From: Palleronia rufa
GTDB lineage: Bacteria; Pseudomonadota; Alphaproteobacteria; Rhodobacterales; Rhodobacteraceae
Direction: 5' to 3'
Length of the DNA: 64,000 nucleotides
Assembly: GCF_000743715.1 (NCBI RefSeq)
Contig: NZ_JQEY01000004.1
Coordinates: 37,937 to 101,936 of the forward strand
Shown here: in pieces, positions 18,198-26,588 of the stretch
Numbering within the stretch: position 1 is the stretch's first letter
Layout: each line of letters starts with the position of its first letter
Program-made: the position numbers and the translations under genes
The notes under the pieces: model-generated
What the model saw: only the letters and a program-made list of their open reading frames with translations
What the model was told of the DNA's origin: nothing
The model's database searches: none

Positions 18198-19493
18198 TCA
18201 GCGGGTGCCGGAGGTGCGGCGGCGGCGATTGCTTCCGCCGGGCTTGGCCGCGCTGTTGGCCGGCTTGCCCTTTGCGCCGCCGGCCCCGCCGGGGCCGCGG
18301 CCGCCGGGGCGACCGCCGCCGCCGCCGCGCCGCTTCGGCTTGGCCGCGGGGGGCGGGGGGGCGTCGGACCAGGAGGCTTCCAGCGTGACCGGCAGCTTGC
18401 GGCCCAGCATCTTCTGGATGTCGTGCAGGAACTCCAGCTCATCCGGCGCGCAGAAGGCCACGGCGCGGCCGTCACGCCCGGCCCGCGCGGTGCGCCCGAT
18501 GCGGTGGACGTAGGTTTCCGGGATGTTGGGCAGCTCGTAGTTGTAGACGAATTCCACCTCCGGAATGTCGATGCCGCGGGCGGCCACGTCGGTGGCCACC
18601 AGGACCATGATGTTGCCGTCCACGAAAGCCTTGAGCGCGCGGTCACGCTGGTTCTGGCTGCGGTTGCCGTGGAGTGCCGCGCCGGGGAAACCGGCCCGGT
18701 CGAGCTGTCGCATGAGCCGGTCGGCGCCGTGCTTGGTGCGGGTAAAGACCAGCGCGCGCTCACCGCGGTGGGCGGCCATCAGTTCCGCCAGATGGGCGAC
18801 CTTGTCCTCCTTGGGCAGGAAGCGGACCTCCTGCTCCACCTTGTCGGCGGGCTTGCCCGGGGGGGCGGCCTCGACCCGGATGGGGGAGGTGAGGAAGGTC
18901 TGCGCGATCTCGTTCATGTCCTTGGACATGGTGGCCGAGAAGAGCATCGTCTGGCGCTCTGCGGGCAGGAACCGGGCGATCTTCCGCAGCGCGTGGATGA
19001 AACCCATGTCGAGCATCTGGTCGGCCTCGTCCAGCACCAGGATGCCGGTGTCCGCGAGGGTCAGGGCACGCTGCTCGATCAGATCGATGAGGCGGCCAGG
19101 CGTGGCGATGAGCACATCGACGCCGCGTTCCAGGCGGTTGATCTGCCGGTTGGCGGACACGCCCCCGGTGACCACGGTGATGCCCAGCTTCGATCCGCCG
19201 GCGAGGGGGCGCAGGCTTTCGGCGATCTGGTTGGCAAGCTCGCGCGTGGGGGCGAGGACCAGCGCGCGGGCGGTGCGGGCCGCCGGACGGCCGGGCTGGG
19301 CGACCAGCGTCTGCAGCATCGGCAGGCCGAAGGCGATGGTCTTGCCGGTTCCCGTCTGCGCCAGCCCCATGACATCGCGCCCCTGGAGCGCGTGGGGGAT
19401 GGCCTTGGCCTGGATCGGGGTGGGCGTGTCGAGACCGGCCTCTTTCAGGCGGTCGAGAAGGGCGGGCGCGAGGCCCAGCATGTCGAAATCCAT
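18198..19493 (-). CDS. DEAD-box RNA helicase (RhlE-like)
   Basis: A 431-residue ATP-dependent RNA helicase. Motifs in order: Q-motif and TPIQAKAIPHALQGRDV, motif I AQTGTGKT, PTRELANQ, TPGRLIDLI, DEAD in ILVLDEADQMLDMGF, SAT in MLFSATMSKDM, ALVFTRTKHGADRLM, VLVATDVAARGIDIP and HRIGRTARAGRDGRAV. The last 50 residues form a basic Gly/Arg/Lys-rich tail, common in RhlE-type enzymes for RNA binding. Start MDFDMLGLAP at 19493 is where family similarity begins; the open frame upstream is not conserved-looking. Confidence 0.93.
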   Translation of the reverse strand: MDFDMLGLAPALLDRLKEAGLDTPTPIQAKAIPHALQGRDVMGLAQTGTGKTIAFGLPMLQTLVAQPGRPAARTARALVLAPTRELANQIAESLRPLAGGSKLGITVVTGGVSANRQINRLERGVDVLIATPGRLIDLIEQRALTLADTGILVLDEADQMLDMGFIHALRKIARFLPAERQTMLFSATMSKDMNEIAQTFLTSPIRVEAAPPGKPADKVEQEVRFLPKEDKVAHLAELMAAHRGERALVFTRTKHGADRLMRQLDRAGFPGAALHGNRSQNQRDRALKAFVDGNIMVLVATDVAARGIDIPEVEFVYNYELPNIPETYVHRIGRTARAGRDGRAVAFCAPDELEFLHDIQKMLGRKLPVTLEASWSDAPPPPAAKPKRRGGGGGRPGGRGPGGAGGAKGKPANSAAKPGGSNRRRRTSGTR

Positions 19494-19874
19494 CGGTGTT
19501 TTCCCTGTGCGCGGCACGGTTGCCGCGACGCATGCGTTCCGCCCGCGAACCGCCGACATGGCGGGCCGGACCGGCGATGCCGGTGCGACGGGGCGGATCC
19601 CGCGACGAGCTGACTGCGGGACCGCATTGTCCCGACGCCGACATCGCGTCTGCTCCCCCGCGTGATCTGGGAAACTCTGCGCCGGTCCTGACAGGGCCCG
19701 ATGGCCCGACTGCTCACGCGGCAGGGACGCGGCGACTTCAGGGGGCATATCGGCAGAACGGGGCCGGCTGTCAAGGGCCGTCGCCCCGGGGGTGCGGCTG
19801 TGCGATGCCCGTCCATGGCGCAGGCGTCGCCGCCCCCCGGCGACGGCGCCGCGCCGCGGCCCGGCGCCGCCGGC
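19494..19874. other. Intergenic region without recognised gene
   Basis: About 380 bases between two minus-strand genes. It must hold the promoter and leader of the DEAD-box helicase and the end of the histidine-kinase transcript. Frames crossing it are low-information GC-rich reading frames. No clear terminator with a T-run or structured RNA was recognised. Confidence 0.5.
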
Positions 19875-20942
19875 TCAGCCCGGGCGGGTGGCGGTTCCGT
19901 CCAGGTCGATGACAAGGGAAAACTCGGTTCCGGAGGCGTCCGATTTCACGGTCATCCGGCCGCCGTGGGCCTTGGCGATCTGGTCGGAGATGAACAGCCC
20001 CAGACCGAGTCCCTGGAGCGAATTGTCGTCGCTCGTTCGGGAGAACGCCTGGAACAGCCGGGGACGCACGGCGTCCGGTATGGGCGTTCCGTGGTTGTGC
20101 ACGGACATCACGAAGGCGCCCCGGTCCTTGAGCACGGACACGCGAATCGTGCGGTTCGAACTGCCGTGGGTTATCGCATTCGCGATCAAGTTGGACAGCA
20201 CCTGCTCCAGTCGGCCGGGATCGCAGCGGAGCGGGCCGTCGAATGCGTAGCGGAACGCGATCGCCCTGTCGGGATGCGCCAGACGAATTTCGGTGATGAC
20301 CTTCTCGAAACGCTCGGCCAGGTCGTGAACCTCGGTCATGGCGACCGGGATCCCGCCGCCGAGTCTGGCCCTTGCGAAATCCATGATCGTCTCGATCAGT
20401 CCGTGCATCCGGGCGGAACTGTCCCTGATCGCGGTCAACATGTTGGAGGTGGTTTCGCCGTTGTTCTCCCGGGACGCCATGCGGACCGCCGCGTTGATCG
20501 CCGCCAGGGGATTGCGCAGGTCATGGCCCAGGATGGCGATCAGTTGCTCTCTCAGCAGAGCCTCGTCCTCATAGGTCTGCAGGCTGGTTTCCCGCTCCTT
20601 TACGCGGGTCACATCGCGCGCGGTGCAATAGAAGTGTTCGCCTTCCTGGACCGCGACCCAGGACAGCCAGCGGTAAGACCCGTCGTTGCACCGGTACCGG
20701 TTCTCGAAATAGACGACCGGCGTGCCCCGCTTCAGCGCGTCGAAGACCTCCGTGCTCCGCTCCATGTCGTCGGGGTGCAGGAAGTCGCGGAACGTCCTGT
20801 CGCGGATCTCGGCTTCGCTCCAGCCGAGCGTCGCCTGCCACGCGGGGTTGGCGTCGACGAAGCGGCCCTCGCCGTCCAGGACGCCCAGCAGGTCCGGGGA
20901 CAGGCGCCAGGTCTCGGACTGCGGGGAACCGGGGTCAGCCAT
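19875..20942 (-). CDS. Soluble PAS-domain sensor histidine kinase
   Basis: A 355-residue kinase without membrane segments. Residues about 12-115 are a PAS domain with PAC (LLGVLDGEGRFVDANPAWQA, RYRCNDGSYRWLSWVAVQEG, CTARDVT). The H-box is ILGHDLRNPLAAINA with phospho-acceptor H140. The ATPase domain has the N-box QVLSNLIANAITHG, the F-box RLFQAFSRT and G2 GLGLGLFISDQIAKAHGG. No response regulator is adjacent, so it is an orphan kinase and its partner is elsewhere. The signal sensed by the PAS domain cannot be told from sequence. Confidence 0.92.
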   Translation of the reverse strand: MADPGSPQSETWRLSPDLLGVLDGEGRFVDANPAWQATLGWSEAEIRDRTFRDFLHPDDMERSTEVFDALKRGTPVVYFENRYRCNDGSYRWLSWVAVQEGEHFYCTARDVTRVKERETSLQTYEDEALLREQLIAILGHDLRNPLAAINAAVRMASRENNGETTSNMLTAIRDSSARMHGLIETIMDFARARLGGGIPVAMTEVHDLAERFEKVITEIRLAHPDRAIAFRYAFDGPLRCDPGRLEQVLSNLIANAITHGSSNRTIRVSVLKDRGAFVMSVHNHGTPIPDAVRPRLFQAFSRTSDDNSLQGLGLGLFISDQIAKAHGGRMTVKSDASGTEFSLVIDLDGTATRPG

Positions 20943-21063
20943 AAGTCGATCCGCAACGCGTCATCCGCAAACCCCGGGAAAAAATCGGTTTCAGGGTAGG
21001 GGCCGGTCCGGGCCGAGACAATAGCGCATCGGGGGGGGCGGCGATCGCCGGCGGCCGCGCCGC

Positions 21064-21558
21064 TCAGGGCAGAAGGGTCTTGGTCATCCGGTGGGTCGGC
21101 ACGGCGATGCGCAGGTCGATGCCGGGCGGAACCCAGAGCGGGCTGTCGAAGGTTGCGGCGATGCGCCAGCCCCGCCGCAGGTAGAACCGCCGCGCGCGGT
21201 CGTTGCCGGCGGTGCAGAACAGATGCGCGCGGGCGGTCCCGCCGGCGCGCAGGGCGTCCTCTGCCCGGGCGAGGAGGGCGCCCGCCACTCCGGTTCCGCG
21301 GGCCGCGCGGTCCACGAAGAGGCGGCTCAGCTCATCGCCCGTCACGGCGACCATGCCAAGGATCCGGGGGTCCGCCGCGACCCAGGTCGGCCCTGCCGCC
21401 GCGGCGCGCCAGATGCGGAAATGTTCCGGGTCGCGCCAGGCCAGGACCGCGGGCGGGACCAGCGCCGCATGGGCGTCGTGCCATCCCCGGTGCCACAGGC
21501 GCAGGATCCGCGCCGCGTCCCCTGGCCGGGCCGCGCGGACCGCCATGGCGGCGGTCAT
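21064..21558 (-). CDS. GNAT-family N-acetyltransferase
   Basis: A 164-residue GCN5-related acetyltransferase. The acetyl-CoA binding segment is LSRLFVDRAARGTGVAGALL followed by ARAEDALRAGG, and NDRARRFYLRRGW forms the conserved C-terminal strand. Its ATG overlaps the stop of the PatB-type lyase gene by ATGA (21555-21558), so the two are translationally coupled. Acceptor substrate unknown; coupling to a C-S lyase may suggest an amino-acid-derived or small amine substrate. Confidence 0.85.
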   Translation of the reverse strand: MTAAMAVRAARPGDAARILRLWHRGWHDAHAALVPPAVLAWRDPEHFRIWRAAAAGPTWVAADPRILGMVAVTGDELSRLFVDRAARGTGVAGALLARAEDALRAGGTARAHLFCTAGNDRARRFYLRRGWRIAATFDSPLWVPPGIDLRIAVPTHRMTKTLLP

Positions 21559-22724
21559 TGCAGGTCGGAGAAGGCGTCGGTCAGGCGGGCGCAGGCCTCT
21601 TCGATCTGGGCGCGGGGCATGGCGATGTTGAAGCGCAGGAAGCCGTCCCCGCCGGCGCCGAAGGTGGGGCCGTGGTTGACGCAGAGCCTGGCCTCTTCCT
21701 CGACCCGGTACAGGACCTCTGCCTGGGTCATCCCGGTGCCGGAGAAATCCACCCACGCCAGATAGGTGGCCTCCAGCGGCATGGAGGCCAGGCCCGGGAT
21801 CGCCGCCACCGTGTCGTCGAAGAGCCTGCGGTTGGCGTCGAGATAGGCCATCAGGTCGTCCACCCAGGCCGCCCCCTCCGGACTATAGGCGGCCTCTGCC
21901 ATCACCAGCCCGAAGGAGTTGGGCGACAGGCCCAGGGCGGCCAGCCGCGTCTTGAACCGGGCGCGCAGGGTGTCGTCGGCGATGGTGACGTTGCCGGTGT
22001 GGCCGCCGGCCAGGTTGAAGGTCTTGGTGGTGGCGGTCATGGTCACCAGCCGGTCCCGCGTCCCCTCGACCAGCGCCATGGGGATGTGGCGGTGGCCGGG
22101 GAATACCAGGTCCTGGTGGATCTCGTCGGAGACCAGCACCAGATCGTGGCGGCGGGCGAATTCGGCCAGCGCCTCGTTCTCCGCGCGGGTCCAGACCCGG
22201 CCTCCGGGGTTGTGCGGAGAGCACCAGATCAGCATCGTCTCGCGGCCGGTCATCCGCGCGTCGAAGGCGTCCCAGTCGGGCAGGTAGCGGTCGCCTTGCA
22301 GGGACAATTCCAGCTCGCGCACCTCGCGCCCCGCGGCGCGGATGACCCGGGCGAAGGCGTGATAGACGGGGGTGAAGAGCACCACGGCGTCGCCCGGTTG
22401 GGTAAAGGCGTCCACGCAGAGCCCGGTGCCGTTCACCAGACCGTGGGTGGTGGTCACATGCGCGGGGTCGAGCGTCCAGCCGTGCCGCGTCTCCATCCAC
22501 CAGCGGATCCGCTCCAGATAGGCGGCGTCGTCGCCGTAATAGCCGTACACGCCGTGGTCGATCATGGCCCGCAGCGCGTCCTGCACGACATCGGGCGGGC
22601 GGAACTCCATGTCGGCCACCCACATGGCCAGCCCGTCGTCGGCGGGAACGCCGTAGATCGCCTCCATGCTGTCCCACTTGGCCGAATGGGTGCCGCGGCG
22701 GTCGATGATGTCGTCGAAGCTCAT
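21555..22724 (-). CDS. MalY/PatB-type PLP-dependent aminotransferase (probable cystathionine beta-lyase)
   Basis: A 389-residue fold-type I PLP enzyme. It starts MSFDDIIDRRGTHSAKWDSM, the PatB/MalY signature. MWVADMEFRPP and GVYGYYGDD follow, then IWCSPHNPGGRVW, SDEIHQDLVFPGHRHIP, and the PLP lysine in TATTKTFNLAGGHTGN. The C terminus GDGFLRFNIAMPRAQIEEA contains the carboxylate-binding Arg. Family enzymes cleave C-S bonds of cystathionine or S-conjugates. AGGAGT precedes the ATG. Coupled to the acetyltransferase gene downstream. Confidence 0.9.
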   Translation of the reverse strand: MSFDDIIDRRGTHSAKWDSMEAIYGVPADDGLAMWVADMEFRPPDVVQDALRAMIDHGVYGYYGDDAAYLERIRWWMETRHGWTLDPAHVTTTHGLVNGTGLCVDAFTQPGDAVVLFTPVYHAFARVIRAAGREVRELELSLQGDRYLPDWDAFDARMTGRETMLIWCSPHNPGGRVWTRAENEALAEFARRHDLVLVSDEIHQDLVFPGHRHIPMALVEGTRDRLVTMTATTKTFNLAGGHTGNVTIADDTLRARFKTRLAALGLSPNSFGLVMAEAAYSPEGAAWVDDLMAYLDANRRLFDDTVAAIPGLASMPLEATYLAWVDFSGTGMTQAEVLYRVEEEARLCVNHGPTFGAGGDGFLRFNIAMPRAQIEEACARLTDAFSDLQ

Positions 22725-22985
22725 GCTGACTCCTGTGCTGCGCCGGGTGACAGTGGGGCACCGGGCGCCGGGATCAAGGCCGAAGCCGTGCGCATCCCGG
22801 CGCCGTCGGGCCGGAAGGGAGAGGCCCGGCCGGGTGGACGGCGGGTTGCGCGGCCGGGGGAGCGGCCCCGTCGAAGCCGCGGAATGTCGCCGGGGGGGGG
22901 ACGTCCCGGCGTCCGCGGATGCCGCGCCGGCGTGGCGGACGGGCTGGGCATTGCGCGGCGGCGGCCCGTCGCCTAAATCGGGGCA

Positions 22986-23516
22986 ATGTCGATCCTGCCC
23001 ATCCTTCTCCACCCCGATCCGCGCCTGAAGACCCGCGCCGAGGAGATCGGAGTTCCCGACGCCGCGGTGCGCGATCTGGCGGCCCGGATGCTCGACACCA
23101 TGTACGACGCGCCCGGCATCGGCCTGGCCGCCCCGCAGGTGGGGGTGCTGCGGCGGCTGATCGTGATGGATTGCGTCAAGGAAGAGGGCGCCGCCCCCCG
23201 GCCCATGGCCCTGGTCGATCCGGCGGTGGAATGGGTGTCGGAGGCCATGGCCACCTATGAGGAAGGCTGCCTGTCGATCCCCGACCAGTACGGCGACGTG
23301 GAGCGCCCCGCGGAGGTCGAGGTCACATGGACCGACCTTGACGGGGTGCGGCGGCGGGAGCGCTTCGCCGGGCTCTGGGCGACCTGCGTGCAGCATGAGA
23401 TCGACCACCTGGATGGCAAGCTCTTCATCGATTACCTCAAACCGCTGAAGCGTCAGATGATCACCCGCAAGATGCAGAAGCTGAAGCGCGAGCGGGCGCG
23501 CACGGCTTCGGCATGA
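22986..23516 (+). CDS. def: Peptide deformylase, catalytically intact
   Basis: A 176-residue metalloenzyme removing N-formyl from nascent proteins. All three motifs are canonical: GIGLAAPQVG (residues 44-53), EEGCLSIP with metal ligand C95, and QHEIDHLDG with metal ligands H137 and H141 and catalytic E138. First gene of a cluster with a hypothetical, a degenerate deformylase and fmt, the usual alphaproteobacterial arrangement. Confidence 0.96.
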   Translation: MSILPILLHPDPRLKTRAEEIGVPDAAVRDLAARMLDTMYDAPGIGLAAPQVGVLRRLIVMDCVKEEGAAPRPMALVDPAVEWVSEAMATYEEGCLSIPDQYGDVERPAEVEVTWTDLDGVRRRERFAGLWATCVQHEIDHLDGKLFIDYLKPLKRQMITRKMQKLKRERARTASA

Positions 23517-23538
23517 CGCGCGCCGCCACCCCGCGCCG

Positions 23539-23988
23539 GTGACCCCGGCCGAGATCTACCGCCCCCGGCCCCTGCGCGCCCTGCCGGGCTGGCGCGTCGG
23601 CGGTCTGCGGCTGAAGCTCTACCATATCGGCACCGCCGCCCCGGGGGAGGCGCTTCTGGCCCTGGCGCGGGACGAGGCCGCGCGGATCGCGCCGGAGGCG
23701 GCGCGGGAGGGCGGCGCCCACGGTCTGGGATTTGCGGTGCTGCACGAGGGCGAGGACGGGACCTGGCTGCTTTTGGACTGGTGGGCCCATGGCGGGATCC
23801 TGTGCCAGCGCCTGTCGCTGTCGACCGGGGCGGGGTTCGATCCGGTCGCGCCGCGCCCGCTGGTGGCCTGCGTGTGGGAACTGCCGGTCCTGGCCCATGA
23901 GCGCGACGCCTGGGTGCGGCACATGATGCGCGATCCGGCCTCGCCGGAGGGCTACCTGGCAGACCTGCGCCCCGGCGCGACGGTATGA
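23539..23988 (+). CDS. Conserved-looking hypothetical protein between two deformylase genes
   Basis: 149 residues from a GTG start at 23539. The protein is well organised (PRPLRALPGWRVGGLRLKLY, HGLGFAVLHEGEDGTWLLLD, WWAHGGILCQRL, ACVWELPVLAHERDAWVRHM), with an amphipathic alpha/beta look and no membrane segments. I do not recognise the family. It begins 22 bases after def and is co-directional, so co-transcription is likely. The composition and density of aromatic residues make it a believable gene rather than a chance frame. Confidence 0.72.
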   Translation: MTPAEIYRPRPLRALPGWRVGGLRLKLYHIGTAAPGEALLALARDEAARIAPEAAREGGAHGLGFAVLHEGEDGTWLLLDWWAHGGILCQRLSLSTGAGFDPVAPRPLVACVWELPVLAHERDAWVRHMMRDPASPEGYLADLRPGATV

Positions 23989-24133
23989 CCGCGCAAGGGG
24001 GGCGCGGCGACCGGCCGGCCCCCGGTCCGGGGCGGCGGGGACGCGGATGGCACCCGTCCGCCCTGGCGTGCGCCGTGGCGTCTGCGCGCCGCCCGGCGCG
24101 TGCCGGGCCCGGGCGCGTGGCGCCACGCGCCTG

Positions 24134-24625
24134 ATGGCCCGCCGCGCCATCCTCGTCTGGCCGGACCGGCGGCTGAGGACGCCCGCCGCTGAGGTGGCGC
24201 GGGTGGACGACGCGGTGCGGGCGGTCTGGGCGGACATGATCGACACGATGGAGGCGATGCCGGGCGTCGGCCTTGCCGCGGTACAGATCGGCGTCATGCA
24301 AAGGCTGGCGGTGGTCGATGCGAGCGAGACGCGCGGGCAGGCGGTGCGCATGGCGAACCCGGTGGTGCGCCATGCCGGCGAAACGCTCTGCACGCATGAA
24401 GAAGCCTCTCCCTGCCTGCCCGGCGTCTCCGCCCGGGTCGCGCGGCCCTGCGCGGTGACGGTGACCTATCTGGACGAGACCGGCGCCCCGGCCGAGCGCG
24501 CGTTCGCCGGGCTCTGGGCGGTCTCCGTACAGCACCAGATCGACCACCTGGCCGGGCGGCTCTACGTCCACCGGCTGAGCCGGGTGCGGCGCGACATGCT
24601 TCTGAAACGCGCGGCGCGCGGCTGA
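24134..24625 (+). CDS. Degenerate peptide deformylase paralogue
   Basis: 163 residues clearly homologous to deformylase, but the active site is altered. Motif 1 is GVGLAAVQIG (Pro to Val). Motif 2 is EEASPCLPG, which puts Ser92 where the metal-binding Cys belongs and shifts a Cys two positions on. Motif 3 is QHQIDHL, with Gln135 replacing the catalytic Glu. Metal ligands H134 and H138 remain. It is probably not an active deformylase and may have a regulatory or ribosome-associated role. The frame is intact, so it appears to be maintained. The ATG at 24134 is chosen at the family start. Confidence 0.88.
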   Translation: MARRAILVWPDRRLRTPAAEVARVDDAVRAVWADMIDTMEAMPGVGLAAVQIGVMQRLAVVDASETRGQAVRMANPVVRHAGETLCTHEEASPCLPGVSARVARPCAVTVTYLDETGAPAERAFAGLWAVSVQHQIDHLAGRLYVHRLSRVRRDMLLKRAARG

Positions 24626-24847
24626 CCGCGCGGGCGCGTGCGGCGCTGCCGGACAGTGCCGAAGGGCCCCGGCCGCGCCCTTGGCCCGGGCTGCCCGCCA
24701 GGCTAGGTCGGGCGCAGGCGCCGGTGCGCGCCGGCCGGATCCGGTGCGCGCGCCGGGCGGGACCAGTCCTGCCCGGCCTGAGCGCGCGAGACCGGCCAGG
24801 GCGCGGCGGAGACGCGGGCGCCGAGGGTATCACAGAGGGAAAGAGCC

Positions 24848-25747
24848 ATGCGCATCGTCTTCATGGGAACGCCGGAATTCTCCGTACCCGCCCTGCGGGC
24901 GCTGGTGGCCGCGGGGCATGAGGTGGCGTGCTGCTATACCCAGCCGCCGCGCCCGGCGGGGCGGGGCAGGCGCGACCGGCCTTCGGCCGTGCAGCTGGCG
25001 GCGCGCGAGCTTGGCATCGACGTGCGGCACCCCGTCTCGCTGAAAGGCGCCGACGCGCAGCGGGCCTTTGCCGATCTGGGCGCGGAGGTGGCGGTGGTCG
25101 TGGCCTACGGGCTGATCCTGCCGCGCGCGGTGCTCGACGCGGTTCCGCGCGGGTGTCTGAACATCCACGCGTCGCTGTTGCCGCGATGGCGCGGCGCGGC
25201 CCCGATCCAGCGCGCCGTGATGGCGGGCGACGCGGAGACCGGCGTGTGCATCATGCGCATGGACGCGGGGCTGGACACCGGGCCGGTGCTTCTGCGCGCG
25301 CCCACGCCGATCGGTCCGGAGGAGACGGCCGGCGACCTGCACGACCGGCTGTCGGACCTGGGCGCCGCGGCGGTGGTGTCGGCCCTGGACCGGCTGGACA
25401 CGCTCGACGCACAGCCGCAGCCCGCCGCCGGCGTCACCTATGCCGCCAAGATCGACAAGGCCGAGGCGCGGGTGGACTGGACCCGGCCCGCGCCGCAGGT
25501 GGACGGGCTGATCCGCGGGCTGTCGCCGTTTCCGGGCGCGTGGTGCACGGTCTCTGGCGCGCGGGTGAAGCTGTTGCGCAGCCGCCTGGCGGAGGGCGGC
25601 GGCGCACCCGGCACGGTGCTGGGCGCATTGACGGTGGCCTGCGGCGCGGGGGCGGTGGAGATCACCGAACTCCAGCGCGAAGGCCGCCGCCCGCAACCCG
25701 CGGCGGAGGCGCTGCGGGGCATGGCGCTGCCCGCCCGGCTGGACTGA
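24848..25747 (+). CDS. fmt: Methionyl-tRNA formyltransferase
   Basis: A 299-residue enzyme that formylates initiator Met-tRNA using 10-formyl-THF. [19 protein letters not shown] opens the protein. The catalytic region has [30 protein letters not shown] (Asn-His pair) and [13 protein letters not shown] with the catalytic Asp. The C-terminal domain ([13 protein letters not shown]) binds tRNA. GAGGGAAAGAGCC upstream supplies the ribosome-binding site. Functionally paired with def upstream. Confidence 0.96.
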   Translation: MRIVFMGTPEFSVPALRALVAAGHEVACCYTQPPRPAGRGRRDRPSAVQLAARELGIDVRHPVSLKGADAQRAFADLGAEVAVVVAYGLILPRAVLDAVPRGCLNIHASLLPRWRGAAPIQRAVMAGDAETGVCIMRMDAGLDTGPVLLRAPTPIGPEETAGDLHDRLSDLGAAAVVSALDRLDTLDAQPQPAAGVTYAAKIDKAEARVDWTRPAPQVDGLIRGLSPFPGAWCTVSGARVKLLRSRLAEGGGAPGTVLGALTVACGAGAVEITELQREGRRPQPAAEALRGMALPARLD

Positions 25748-26137
25748 GCGGCCGGGCGGTCCTGCCGCCGCGGGAGGGCTGGCACCGGCACCGCCTGAGC
25801 GCGCGTTCGCCCGGATGTGTCACCGCCGCAGACAAGGACAGGCCGTCTCCATGGACGACAAGTTGGCGGTGCACCGGGTTTGTCGCATCGACTCTCGTTC
25901 GGCCCGCGTTCCGCCGGTGCCGACCCGAAAACGCCCATGAAACGGTGTGTATCGTCCCGCAAACGCGCGGCGTGCGGTCTCTTCCGGCAACGAACCGAGT
26001 GAGACGGCGTGAGAAACCCGGTGAACGTCTACAAGGCCCCTGCGCGCCTCGCGGCGCCCCAGAAGGGGTTAGGGGTGCGGCGGCGGGGGCGCGCGGGGAC
26101 GGCTTTCCAGGGCGGCCCGGCCTCTTATATCTGACGG
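25748..26137. other. Intergenic region without recognised gene
   Basis: About 390 bases between fmt and the DUF202 gene. A 25851 ATG opens only a short frame. Composition is slightly less GC-extreme than the neighbours near 25850-26010, as in promoter-bearing regions, but no clear promoter, terminator or RNA gene could be assigned. Confidence 0.5.
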
Positions 26138-26518
26138 ATGGGCAAGGACGACCTGGCGCAAGAGCGCACCGACTGGGCCGAGGACCGGACCGACTGGGCC
26201 GAGGACCGCACGCGGCTGGCCGCCGAGCGCACCTTCGCGGGCTGGGTGCGGACCGGGCTGACCGCCATCGTCGTGGCGCTGGGCCTGCAGGCGGTGTTCC
26301 GCCCGTTCGAGCCGACCTGGATGCCCAAGGCGGTGGCCACCGCGTTCCTGCTGACGGCGCTGGTGATCTTCGTCGCCGGCTGGCAGGAGGCGCGCCGGTC
26401 CTGCCGCGCCATCGACACGCACAGCGCGGACGCGCAGCCGCTGCGCCGGATCTCTGTCCTGTCGGCGCTTCTGGCAATCGGGACGGTGGGGATCGGCGCG
26501 GTGCTCTGGCTGCTCTGA
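26138..26518 (+). CDS. DUF202 (YidH-like) inner-membrane protein
   Basis: 126 residues. The N terminus has three near-copies of a heptad-like unit (ERTDWAEDRTDWAEDRTRLA) leading into AAERTFAGWVRTGL, the DUF202 signature. Three membrane helices follow, near residues 45-60, 68-85 and 105-126. The role of the family is not known. It is a single gene between fmt and dnaX. Confidence 0.88.
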   Translation: MGKDDLAQERTDWAEDRTDWAEDRTRLAAERTFAGWVRTGLTAIVVALGLQAVFRPFEPTWMPKAVATAFLLTALVIFVAGWQEARRSCRAIDTHSADAQPLRRISVLSALLAIGTVGIGAVLWLL

Positions 26519-26588
26519 GCCGGGCGCGCTAGTCTGGCCGCGCCCCTGCGCCGAGTCGCCCCATCTCCCCCGAACCGACCGAGGTCCC

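Noticed and set aside
26519-26588. Search for the SRP RNA gene upstream of dnaX
   Set aside because: The 70-base gap is too short and lacks the conserved GGAAGC-type loop; no SRP RNA seen elsewhere in the window.
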